This document shows positions 20,340 through 29,918 of a DNA stretch of 64,000 bases, piece after piece (position 1 is the first letter of the stretch; the number at the start of each line of letters is the position of its first letter). Position numbers and translations under genes: made by a program. The DNA comes from Thereva unica. Its lineage: Eukaryota > Arthropoda > Insecta > Diptera > Therevidae. The stretch is taken from assembly GCA_949987705.1 (NCBI GenBank), contig OX465282.1, forward strand, positions 94,848,070 through 94,912,069, given 5' to 3'. The notes below the pieces were generated by a model. It searched no databases and was not told the origin of the DNA. It worked only from the letters and a program-made list of their open reading frames with translations.

Positions 20340-20992
20340 CCCAGTAGGACCGGTAAGCTTACAGAAGTACTGAAATCAGCACTTACTGGTAAGGGGAAGG
20401 CCTTACCACACCCCTTACATAAGTGCTTATTTTTACACACGATGTCATAGGAGGTAAGGCCTTACTTTAGTACTTACCTTAGAGTACTTATAGAACTGCT
20501 CATCTGTAAGGGGTATAGTAAGGCAGCAAATGGAACATTGCAAAACGAAATATTCATGGGCGCCTGTGGATATGTGATCCGGTATCGAAATGCTTTTATT
20601 TTGTTCATCTTTTACAAATGCCTTTTCTTTCCAAGCCCGAGAGTGGCTTTACCTAAGCAGTCCCCCAACTAAATTCTCCACTTCTCCAAAGCTGCTTGTC
20701 CTCCGTATCGAATGAGAGCCGGACTATTGAGTATGCTAATGTCGCATTTTATGTCGACGAATATAATTGCCCGTTTTCTTTTTTTCTATAAAATTTATGA
20801 AAACTCCAGGAAAGCTCCCTTGAGTCATCGGGCAGATTCTCACTTGTTTGGGTACAATTCTGGACTACGCCTTCTCTTGTAATGGGTTAAATAAGGGCTC
20901 ATCTAGCACCAAGAAAATAAGGGGTACCCCTTACCAGATGAGTACTTATTTCGGTGCTCCATCGGTAAGGCCTTCCTAGAATTCCTACTGGG
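20340..20992 (+). mobile_element. CCAGTAGG-ended MITE, copy 1
   Basis: Starts CCCAGTAGGACCGGTAAG and ends CTAGAATTCCTACTGGG, so both ends are CCCAGTAGGA-type inverted repeats. Subterminal TAAGGGG/GTACTTA motifs recur. It is the mirror of copy 2 across a 76-bp spacer. No coding frame that is not also mirrored. Confidence 0.6.
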
Positions 20993-21068
20993 GAAATTTG
21001 AAATACATAAGCGCATTTCTTATCAATATGTGCGCAATTTTTATTTGTGTGCAGCTTTAATTTCCCCA

Positions 21069-21732
21069 CCCAGTAGGAATTCTAGGAAGGCCTTACCGAT
21101 GGAGCACTGAAATAAGTACTCATCTGGTAAGGGGAACCTCTTATTTTCTTGGTGCTAGATGAGCCCTTATTTAACCCATTACAAGAGAAGGCAGATGGTA
21201 AGGTGTAGTCCAGAATTATACCCAAACAAGTGAGAATCTGCCCGATGACTCAAGGGAGCTTTCCTGGAGTTTTCATAAATTTTATAGAAAAAAAGAAAAC
21301 GGGCAATTATATTCGTCGACATAAAATGCGACATTAGCATACTCAATAGCCCGGCTCTCATTCGATACGGAGGACAAGCAGCTTTGGAGAAGTGGAGAAT
21401 TTTAGTTGGGGGACTGCTTAGGTAAAGCCACTCTCGGGCTTGGAAAGAAAAGGCATTTGTAAAAGATGAACAAAATAAAAGCATTTCGATACCGGATCAC
21501 ATATCCACAGGCGCCCATGAATATTTCGTTTTGCAATGTTCCATTTGCTGCCTTACTATACCCCTTACAGATGAGCAGTTCTATAAGTACTCTAAGGTAA
21601 GTACTAAAGTAAGGCCTTACCTCCTATGACATCGTGTGTAAAAATAAGCACTTATGTAAGGGGTGTGGTAAGGCCTACCCCTTACCAGTAAGTGCTGATT
21701 TCAGTACTTCTGTAAGCTTACCGGTCCTACTG
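21069..21732 (-). mobile_element. CCAGTAGG-ended MITE, copy 2 (inverted)
   Basis: Inverted near-copy of 20340-20992, from CCCAGTAGGAATTCTAGG to GCTTACCGGTCCTACTGG. Together the two form a palindrome of about 1.4 kb with centre near 21035. Small differences (for example GGTGTAGTCC against the left arm near 20865) show that the arms are not fresh identical copies. Confidence 0.6.
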
Positions 21733-22029
21733 GTCCTATTAATAAGCTGGAGATATTACAGCTTCCCCATGTTGTGTAAATCCTTGGCCACAATAAGAGC
21801 GGCACCAGAAAAATTTAACATCTCGAATCAGCGGAGAGCGGCACTTTAGAATAATTGTCACTGTGACGCTCGTCGCTCATAGCATGACCGTGGCTTTAGT
21901 GTTTCCAGAGGAGGAAGTATATTAATTCTTGTGATTAATCTTAAAATATTTAATTTATTTTTTTAGGAAGTTGCCTATTTGGTCAAGGGACGCAGTGCTT
22001 CCTTTGCTTCCCAAGAGGAACCGCCACTG

Positions 22030-22664
22030 TTATAGGTACCTTTTTAGATGTGTTTCTGAATGCTGTGAAATTGTCGAGAGTACTGCAATTTACATAATTC
22101 GATAATTTCATTGAAAAATACGATTGGTTTTTTAATAATAACTTCCTTAATTTTGAAGATATCTAATTACTGTCTTGAATTCTTACTTTTTTCAATTTTA
22201 AAGTTAAAATGGCTCGGGAAAGGTGGTCCCGGCACTCACATGCGAACTTACAACGAAGCTATCTCAATTATTTTTCATCGTACAGAATCAAAAAATTTTC
22301 TTCAAGAAAAGCCCTTAATTTTTGTAACTGTGCATTTTTTAGTATCTCACTTAGTTTTTTATGTATTGCAGATTTTCAAAAATCTTCAAATATAGACATT
22401 CTAAACTGTTCAAACTATTAGAACAAATTGTGATTACCTAAACAAAGTTAATGGTACATGGGTTTCGTTTACTTTCAATTCTTGCCGTAAACCCATTCGT
22501 TTCATTTGTGCTTTTTGCCGGAAAATAGGGACAACCATATTATCATAACTCCGTAAGTTTTGATGCTAATGAATTATACCAAATCTCATTTTAAAGGTCT
22601 CTTCAAGTACTTTAAATAAGGTGTTATAAGTATTTCTCCACAAATTCATCGTTTCCAAATGCAG
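22030..22664. other. AT-rich non-coding stretch
   Basis: No repeat or frame recognised beyond short open frames (70-94 codons) without motifs. Confidence 0.35.
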
Positions 22665-23310
22665 AGTTCTTCACAATGGAAAATTTTCCAACAGCTCTGA
22701 TTCCAGTTCAAGAGTATGACAAGGATGCCTACTTTCGCCTTTACTATTTCATATAGTAATAAACGACATTCTTGTCAGCGCTCTAGATAATGGAACCAGC
22801 GGCATACAATTCTAAAATTCTACTACCTTGGCAGTATTATTACCGAAAATGGCGGCGCAGAAGAAGAAGTCAGTTCCAGAATAAATAAAGCACCAAGCGC
22901 ATATGCAAGCCTGCTCCGCATAAGGAGGTCAACCCAGATCTCAGCCAACACCAAATTTCGGCTGTTAAACGCCAAAGTTAAGGCAGCTCTTATGTATGGT
23001 TGCGAAAAATTGAAAGTTCGGCTGCAAGTTTTCATCAACAGATGCCTACGTCGTATCCAAAAAATCGACTGGCAAGATAGAATTTCAAATGAAGAACTAT
23101 GGCGCCGTGCCGGCCAAGAAAGGATCGACTATTAAATTACGCGAAGGAAATGGCCGGAAGGCCCATAACAAGGTGGAGGAGATCCCTATTAGCGGAGGCC
23201 GCAACAACTGGGAGATCCTGGTTGGAGCTGAGAGCTGTTGCACAAAACAGAGTTCGCTGGAGGACAACTGTTTCCGCCCTATATACCATGAGGGATTAAA
23301 GCGGAATCAT
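22665..23310 (+). pseudogene. RTE-like LINE reverse transcriptase, internally deleted
   Basis: 22700-22810 holds an RT block QGCLLSPLLFHIVINDIL. After it the YADD region is missing and the frame resumes with FYYLGSIITENGG and AEEEVSSRINKA, then LNAKVKAALMYGCEK and INRCLRRIQKIDWQDRIS, ending near WLELRAVAQNRVRWR. These are the thumb/C-terminal blocks of RTE-type endonuclease-reverse transcriptases. 5'-truncated and frame-broken after 23130. Confidence 0.7.
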
Positions 23311-23596
23311 TAAAGTAAGTATAGGAATACTTTACACAAAACTAAAAACACGGGTGGCATATATGTACGGACGTAAACTTCTTTAAAATGGCTTTTAAGC
23401 CACCTCCGATATATTTAGTACAAAAAAAAGAGACTATAACGCCGAACCGAGATAAGGCCTTTACGGCTTGTGGACTCAACTGTCTCGGAAAAATTTTGGA
23501 GTTCGTAGACCAAAACCTCGGAAAGAAGTAGATATGTATATGTTCCTCGCCAGTAAGCATATTGCAAGGGAAAACCCCAGCAAATGAGGCATTTGG
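23311..23596. other. Non-coding spacer after the RTE fragment
   Basis: No motif recognised; the 72-codon minus frame is featureless. Confidence 0.3.
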
Positions 23597-24074
23597 GGGC
23601 CTCGGTAGTCTAGGGGTAAGGCGCCTGACTTCTATCCCCAGAGGTCCCGGGTTCGATTCCCGGCGGTGACACGGTCCTAGCCTTTCCCAATTTCCCGCCT
23701 ACATAACTTTCCTTCTTTCTTCTTCCCTCTTTGCATTCCTGATTCCTCCTGTCATAGCCTTCTCTAGTTCTCTTCCCCGCTCCACCAAGCGCATGTAATC
23801 GGTTGGTTGATGAGATTCAACTCGTTTCAGGAGGCATAACACTCCAGCGAGTTGTTCTCGATGCCCTGATGTCAGAGTCGTGAAATGGTTGGGAGTAGTA
23901 GGTGACATAAAAATACCGCAGCTAGGTTGTGACAGTTCTTTCCTTCACTTCTCTCTCTATCTTCCGACTAGAGCTGCTGTTCGACATTTCAAAAATAAAT
24001 ACATGGTCGACAGTACAAAGGGGCCTTCCCTAAGTCTCTAGTGTGTCACATAAAAAAAAAAAAAAAAAAAAAAA
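23597..24074 (+). mobile_element. tRNA-derived SINE, copy 1
   Basis: The head GGGCCTCGGTAGTCTAGGGG then TAAGGCG supplies a pol III A box, and GGTTCGATTCC 35 bp on is a textbook B box. A unique body of about 330 bp follows (pyrimidine-rich CCTTCTTTCTTCTTCCCTC near the head). The tail AGTACAAAGGGG...CACAT ends in a long poly(A) (24053-24074). It is nearly identical to 39370-39829. The 3' tail resembles the LINE end at 18070-18128. Confidence 0.85.
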
Positions 24075-24880
24075 GCGGAAGGGTAAGGGCGACGTCCGTG
24101 GCACATCCCAGGGAGGCAGTCCTACCGAAGCTGCTACGGCTTGTAGTTAAAGATAACATTCCATATAGTATCCGGAATGTTTCTTTCCACAATAAACCAG
24201 ATTTTGGAGATAACTCTAGGAAAGGTAAGAGTGTTGTCAAAATGTTGTGGAGTTTCTGTTAACTCTCTGAAAACTAGATACCTATTACAAAAATTCCTGT
24301 TTAGAGTCTACATGGGCCTGCAGGTGGTAATAGTAACGGTTAGCAACTAGGGCGTTTTTAAGTTTTTTTTGTTACATTTTTACATATCACCCTGTATTTT
24401 TGCAACCCTATAACCTATTTTCATGAATAAGGTATCAGTGTACGCATACTCCCACCTGTCTAAATAAAATGTAAAAATTACGTTTCCACCAGTCAAATTA
24501 AAAATTTTGGATTTTTAACTAAAATTTCAACTTCCACTTTTCTTCAAAAAATACTTAACTTTTTTCCAATCAATTTCCTCAGGTATGGCTCAACCAGTGA
24601 AATTTTACCAGTGAATATCACTGATTCGTTTTAGGAGAGTTGAAAGAGCCTCGAAAAGATAGAGAGCTGTGTAAACTGAAAAGTTCGTGAAATGGTGAGG
24701 TGAACCTCATCATAATGAAATTATTTGTCAATATGCCGACAAACAGGACAATAAATATGATAACCTGAGAACTATGAAAGAAGGGTGTTGTGGCTCGAAC
24801 CACTATCTCGTCAAATTGAAGTCACAGAAGGCACAATTAAAGTACGATATAGACAAGCTAAAATTTTGAAGAAAGAAGAG
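24075..24880. other. Non-coding stretch with inverted dispersed-repeat partner
   Basis: 24330-24435 (ATCACCCTGTATTTTTGCAA, then CCTATTTTCATGAATAAGG) is the inverted partner of 19235-19345. The rest is unrecognised. Confidence 0.4.
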
Positions 24881-24889
24881 ATGCCTATC

Positions 24890-25140
24890 ACATTGCTATC
24901 GTACAAAACCTAAGAGAAGGAGTAGGAGAAGAGCCCAACAGCCAAAGGGAAAAACAGAAAAACAGCGTAAAGGAGGTTGCAGAAGAGACCCTAGGCTGGG
25001 CCCGCAGGCAGACTAGAATTGACTGGTTTCATCAGGATTGTATAGAAGAACGAAACCATAGTCACCAGAAGTACACCGCCTTCCAGTTAAATATAAGAAT
25101 TACAGACAAGCTGTGCAGAAAGAAGAACAGAGAGGATTTC
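24890..25140 (+). pseudogene. LINE A, 5' part (endonuclease-RT linker)
   Basis: In one frame: VKEVAEETLGWARRQTRIDW then FHQDCIEERNHSHQKY and DKLCRKKNREDF. This is the linker seen between endonuclease and RT in LINEs of this kind (A-E-LG--R-----WFD-EC). The sequence is cut by a minus-strand LINE and continues at 29893. Confidence 0.5.
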
Positions 25141-25202
25141 TAGAGTTCTAGAGTTAACCCTTCTAGCACAGAAGGCGCACTTTTCAGCTAAGCACGAAAA
25201 TC

Positions 25203-25213
25203 TATATATACAT

Positions 25214-25276
<63 letters not shown>
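25203..25276. repeat. (TA)n microsatellite
   Basis: About 70 bp of almost pure TA preceded by ACATACACATACAT. It is likely the 3' tail of the minus-strand LINE, split by the CACTG element; TA repeats continue at 28201-28217. Confidence 0.85.
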
Positions 25277-25279
<3 letters not shown>

Positions 25280-25299
25280 TGAACGAAAAAGGTACATAT

Positions 25300-25690
25300 A
25301 TTCAACGAAAAAGTACATTAAATCAATGAATTTTTCATTAATTTTCAACCGAAGAACTTGTTCATTGCCTCAATGAATTGTTGTTCATTAAAATTAAGTT
25401 CTTTATGAAAAGTTCATAAAGTCAATGAAATGCGTTCATAAAAGCAATGAACGCCGTTCACCGAATCAATGAATTGCATTCATAAAATCAATGAAGGTAG
25501 TTCACTGAATCAATGAACTACATTCGTAGAATTAATGAACTCAGTTCTTTAAATGGATGTACTTAGTTCATAGAATCAATGAGCTACAATCATACAGTCA
25601 AAGAACTTAGTTCACCAATGACCAAAACCAATGAATGCAGTTCACTAAATGTATATACGTAGTTCACCGAATCAATGAACTACATTTATG
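25300..25690. repeat. Left subterminal repeat array
   Basis: Irregularly spaced (about 25-40 bp) copies of AATCAATGAA followed by TTCAT/TTCAC, for example near 25322, 25460, 25490, 25520 and 25670. In CACTA-type elements such arrays are transposase-binding sites; that role here is inference. Confidence 0.65.
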
Positions 25691-26061
25691 AATTTAGCCG
25701 TTTATTATAAAAGTGGGGAACGTAATTTTTGAAACAATTTGATTTCATCTTATTTTGGCTCTTATTGTACAATAACAGCCAAAATAATATGAAATCTTTT
25801 TTTTTTCTCCAAAATTGAGTTGCTCCACTTTCCTAATAAACGGCTAAATTAATGAACTGCATAATAGAATCAATAAAATACACTTGGATCAATCAATAAA
25901 ATACACTTGGATAACTTAACGATTTTTTAATTCCTTTTCAAATTACATAATTGTACGATATACATTTTTTATTGCAAACTTAAAATACTTTAGCATTTCA
26001 AAAGCTTGTGATTTTTTTGTTTTTGTTTTTTTTTTTAATAAATTTTATAATTGCAAAGTAT

Positions 26062-27197
26062 TTAAGATAACTTTTTTAATTCTTCGATTAATATATTTAC
26101 TTTTGGAAATTTTTCTTTAGACTTAATGTCATAGAAGTTTAGTTGAATAAAATTCCAAAACATCGCCGAAGCTTTTGGGTATTCCAAATTAAATAAAAAG
26201 AAGATTTTAAAACAAATGTCTACGGCGCGAATAAAATTTTGAAAGGGAACTTAATATTGTCAAAAAATACATAAACATCTTTTATCAATGAAACATTATT
26301 TGCATTAGCAAGAATGTGTGGTTGAATATTTTCACCTTTGGACAATTTAAATTTGAGATGATCCTCCAGTTGCTCATGAAATCTAGCGAGGTACATAAAC
26401 GATTCTTGAGAGTCTGTGATCGTATATTTTTTTACATTTGTCGATCCATCTGCCTTTTTGGATACAAGACGTTGGCATGGAATTAAATATCCGTGCAGAC
26501 CCCATAACAAAATCGCATCCTGACTATCTGTTTGAATAAGAAAAATTTAAATAGTTGCTCAAAGAGGTATGGTCAGATATTAGTCTTACTTTCATTCAAG
26601 TCAGGATCAGCAAGTTTTTTCAGCTCGGCTTTTATTATCTTATCCTTTATGCTTCCGTTAGAATTTAAAAAGAGATGAAGAGATTTTGATGTTGAGTCCC
26701 ACTTATCAATTATGAACTGCGTACCTTTAAAGCGCGTTCTAAAGTCAATATCAATCTAAAAAAATATATGTACCTATATACATACAAGCTAAATAATTGA
26801 TAGACATATTTACCAGTCGATAACCCTGTGGTTTTTTATATTCAGACCATTTCGATAAAATTTCCAACGTTGATATAGAATTTTGGATGTCATGCAATCT
26901 GCGTTGACTACATGCTTTCCAGCAATGTTCAAATTCTTCCGATGTGAGCTTGTCGTGTTTGATAGGTTTCATCACTTCATTTGCATCGTCTTCCGGTACT
27001 AAAAATGCATAATAAACATTTTAAATTTAACTCTGTTATAAAAGAGGAACTTCTTACCGAAACAGGTCTTATGATTTTCATTTTCGGATTTCCGATCATA
27101 AATTTCTTTTACTTTTGCCTTTGCCCTTGCTGAACTTTAAATGCCTAACTAGCAAATCAATTGAAACAAAAGTTTCTTGACACACAAAACATTGCAT
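26062..27197 (-). pseudogene. Intron-containing gene of the CACTG element, frame-broken
   Basis: Starts at the ATG at 27197 with CFVCQETF...LVRHLKF, a C2H2-like half finger. Three short introns have GT-AG ends: 27057-26999, 26813-26756 and 26589-26528. Joined exons encode FEHCWKACSQRRLHDIQNSI, then FRTRFKGTQFIIDKW, AILLWGLHGYLIPCQRL and YTITDSQESFMYLARFHEQL; IFFLFNLEYPKASAMFW lies after a one-base break near 26238. A second break lies in exon 1. The stop is at 26062-26064. It resembles an uncharacterised arthropod/Hydra protein family (from memory). Function unknown. Confidence 0.6.
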
Positions 27198-27589
27198 AAT
27201 TAATTAGATTTAAACACTTGTTTATAGGCAGAATTTTTGAAAAGTAAGAAACCTGAAAAATCACACGCAAATTTGTGTAAAAATATTATGTCAAATATAT
27301 TTATTTCTCTATAACATCAATCAAACATACCACACCATAACAATCAATCAAAAATACGTGCCGGTCACCGATGGCCAAAATAACAATTAAATTACGTGGT
27401 AAATATATTTCCACTTTGTGTGGAAATTAGTGAAATGAAATATCATTTCAAAAATCACTCCGTATTTACTTTGCACTTGAACTTATCTTATTTTGAAAAT
27501 AAAAACTAACTTCACTTCCAGTTGAAACAGCACTTCTTTATAATCCGAACACTGAACACCAACTTATAGCACGACTGAAAGCCTTCATA

Positions 27590-28195
27590 GAATGCATCAG
27601 CTTATTTACATTCAATGAAAGTCTTCATTGCATCAATGAACTATTTCACAGAATCAATGAATCATTTCATTGAGTCAATGAACATTTTCATAAATTCAAT
27701 GAAAGAATTCATTAAAGTTATGTACATCACCTCTGCATAAGTAAATGCTCATGTGTAGATTTTTTGCATGTATAAACTTTCTCCCTTAGTATTCTATTCT
27801 AAGACATTTTCTTTAAATCAATGAAGTAGTTCATGGGTCCAATGAATAAATTCATTGAATTAAGAAGATATGCCTTGCCATTTACCACAGAATTCGATAC
27901 AAAAAGTTTCAGGAATAGTATTTAAAGTACTAAGGTTGTAGTCCAATGACTTAAATTGATTCAGTGGAGCACTTCTTTGCAAACAATTTCTTAATTTTGG
28001 TCTCTCATTTTATTAGTGGGAAAATAATTGTGTACATAAAATCAAAGAACTCTTTTTCATAGTATCAATGAACTCGTTCTTAGTATGCAAAAAAATATTA
28101 ATGAATTTTTCATTGTCCCAATGAATTTTACATTGAAACAATGAAAAATATTTTAATGAACGACGATCATTGATATTTATGAACAATTTTATTTT
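27590..28195. repeat. Right subterminal repeat array
   Basis: Many CAATGAA/TTCATTG units (27610-27720, 27810-27860, 28040-28180). They are inverted relative to the left array and denser towards the terminus. Confidence 0.65.
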
Positions 28196-28216
28196 CAGTG
28201 TATATATATACATATA

Positions 28217-29905
28217 TAGAGTTTCCCTTCTAAGACAGAAGGCGCACTTCCCAGCAGAGCTGAGAAATATTTACCACTGCCGTGGCTCAGCTGAGACATG
28301 CAAACATAAAATATTAAAAACATAAAAGATCAAAAACATTAAACAGAGAAGCATGCAAAACTAAAAAGGGAGTGAGGCACGCAGAGAGTCACGCCACATT
28401 GAGAAGGGTCCTTTTAAGGACAACTTCACTGGTTAGCAAGCTAAACACACTCCTAGTGTTGTTAGTATTTATAAGCATGCGATTAACGGGTTCGAACATG
28501 CCATAATTGGTGTTAGAGGAATTAATGTGCAAAAGAGGTTCACCTCTCAGGTTGTAGTTATTCACTCTAAATGACGCGCGGTTTCTTAAGAAACCAGAGT
28601 CCACTTTGTCATTCATCAGTCGATGAACGAATATAACGTCAGCGACCTCACGGCGCTTATGGAGGGAGCTTAAGTTGAGCAATTTAAGTCTGTTCTCATA
28701 AGGCGGAAGAGCGAGTGGGTCATCCCACGGGAGGTGGCTGAGTGCAAACCGGACGAACTTCCTTTGAACCGATTCGATTCTACTAACATGGGAGGAGTAG
28801 TAAGGAGACCATACCTGGGAAGCGTAGTCAAGCAAAGGCCTAACCAAAGATACGTACAGGTGTTTAGTGACGAGGGGGTTGTTGAACTCTTTGGACCATC
28901 TTTTTATAAATTCCAGGACTGAATTGCCCTTGGAGGAGATATAATTGATGTGGGTGGAGAAATCCAACTTACTTTCTAACCTAACCCCAAGATCGATAAC
29001 AGATTCAGTACGGAAGACCTTGTTGTCAAGGAAAGTATAGTCAAAAGTTATAACACCACGTTTCCTACAAAAAGTCATGATCTCGCATTTACTAATATTA
29101 AGCACAAGGTTGTTGTTGGAACACCAAGAATAGAAGGTGTTTAGATCTGCTTGCAGAAGTTTGCAATCCTCTATACTCCTTATGTGGCGATACAGTTTGA
29201 TGTCATCAGCGTAAATAAGGATTTTACAGTGCCTTAGCAGGGTAACGATATCGTCAATTGATAAAATAAAAAGAAGAGGGCCAAGATGACTGCCTTGTGG
29301 GACTCCAGAGGACGCTTCGATGTTCTTCGATTTGACTCCGCGGAATAGAACCTGGTAGGTTCTATCGGCTAAGTACGACTGGAACCAATCCACAAGGGCA
29401 TGAGGAAAGCCTAATTTCTTTAGTTTAAGAACTATAATAGAGTGGGAGAGCTTGTCGAAAGCCTTACTAAAATCTGTATAGACACAGTCAGTTTGGCAGC
29501 CAGTGACAAAGCCTCTAATTGTGTGTGAAGAGAACTCCAGTAAATTAGTGGTAGTGGAACGGGCTGCAAGAAAACCATGTTGGTTTGTTGAGATAAGCCT
29601 CTTGCAGATAGGGGCGATAGCAGAGTAAATAATAGATTCGAAGAGTTTTGGTATAGACGATAACTTCGCAATTGGCCTATAATTAGATATTTCGTTTTTA
29701 CAGCCTTTCTTATGGACAGGTATTATAAAAGAGTTCTTCCATAAGGTTGGGAAGCGCCCTTTATTTAGGGATTTTTGAAATAAACATAGAAGAGGAGACA
29801 GTAGGGCCCCTGCACAGGATTTTAGAACAGCTGGAGGGACTCCATCAGGGCCGGACGAAAAGTCTTGTGGAAGTTCATTTATATGCTTCAGGATCCTACA
29901 GATAC
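28217..29905 (-). mobile_element. Jockey/CR1-type LINE, 5'-truncated
   Basis: The minus strand carries the RT frame 29918-28389, a 3' UTR and a 3' end GTGCGCCTTCTGTCTTAGAA followed by TA repeats. A second, diverged copy of this 3'-end block (GTGCGCCTTCTGTGCTAGAA, minus strand at 25154-25173) lies beyond the CACTG element, so the tail was duplicated or two copies met. The LINE splits LINE A. No clear TSD. Confidence 0.7.
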
Positions 29906-29918
29906 AGGAAGTCTTCAA
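28389..29918 (-). CDS. Reverse transcriptase of a jockey/CR1-type LINE (N-truncated ORF2)
   Basis: About 500 codons open without a break. RT blocks in order: FSSGPDGVPPAVLKSC, FIIPVHKKG, SNYRPIAKLSSIPKLFE, HGFLAARSTTTNLLEF, DCVYTDFSKAFDKLSH, SSGVPQGSHLGPLLFIL and the catalytic LIYADDIKLY. The thumb and C-terminal region follow (VIDLGVRLESKLDF, SLVRPLLDYASQVWSPYY). The protein makes cDNA from LINE RNA at a nicked target. The first ATG/TTG has no meaning because the endonuclease half is missing; the true start was upstream. The open frame suggests recent insertion. Confidence 0.85.
   Translation of the reverse strand: MKTSCICRILKHINELPQDFSSGPDGVPPAVLKSCAGALLSPLLCLFQKSLNKGRFPTLWKNSFIIPVHKKGCKNEISNYRPIAKLSSIPKLFESIIYSAIAPICKRLISTNQHGFLAARSTTTNLLEFSSHTIRGFVTGCQTDCVYTDFSKAFDKLSHSIIVLKLKKLGFPHALVDWFQSYLADRTYQVLFRGVKSKNIEASSGVPQGSHLGPLLFILSIDDIVTLLRHCKILIYADDIKLYRHIRSIEDCKLLQADLNTFYSWCSNNNLVLNISKCEIMTFCRKRGVITFDYTFLDNKVFRTESVIDLGVRLESKLDFSTHINYISSKGNSVLEFIKRWSKEFNNPLVTKHLYVSLVRPLLDYASQVWSPYYSSHVSRIESVQRKFVRFALSHLPWDDPLALPPYENRLKLLNLSSLHKRREVADVIFVHRLMNDKVDSGFLRNRASFRVNNYNLRGEPLLHINSSNTNYGMFEPVNRMLINTNNTRSVFSLLTSEVVLKRTLLNVA

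Larger units (their letters stand above)
19638..22029. mobile_element. hAT-like element hosting an inverted MITE pair
   Basis: Left end CAGTGGCGGTTCGTAAGG...GGGAAGCAA; right end on the minus strand CAGTGGCGGTTCCTCTTGGG then AAGCAAAG. The ends are thus matching TIRs of hAT appearance. No 8-bp TSD is evident (GTGTTAAC against TTATAGGT). No transposase motif was found; the minus-strand 97-codon frame at 19783-20076 is unrecognised. The interior is mostly the MITE pair at 20340-21732. Confidence 0.45.
25277..28200. mobile_element. CACTG-ended DNA transposon (CMC/EnSpm-like) with subterminal arrays
   Basis: Starts CACTGAACGAAAA; the minus strand of the right end is CACTGAAAATAAAATTG. It sits inside a TA repeat, so a TA (or longer) TSD is possible but not provable. 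About 420 bp at the left and 600 bp at the right are packed with TTCATTGA/AATCAATGAA motifs in both orientations. A minus-strand gene with introns occupies 26062-27197. CACT(A/G) ends, a 2-3 bp TSD and subterminal repeats characterise the CMC group; that placement is inference, since no transposase DDE motif was found. Confidence 0.65.

Noticed and set aside
23597..23680. Possible functional tRNA genes at the SINE heads (also 39370-39445)
   Set aside because: A and B boxes are good, but the acceptor stem does not pair and the sequence continues into a SINE body with poly(A).
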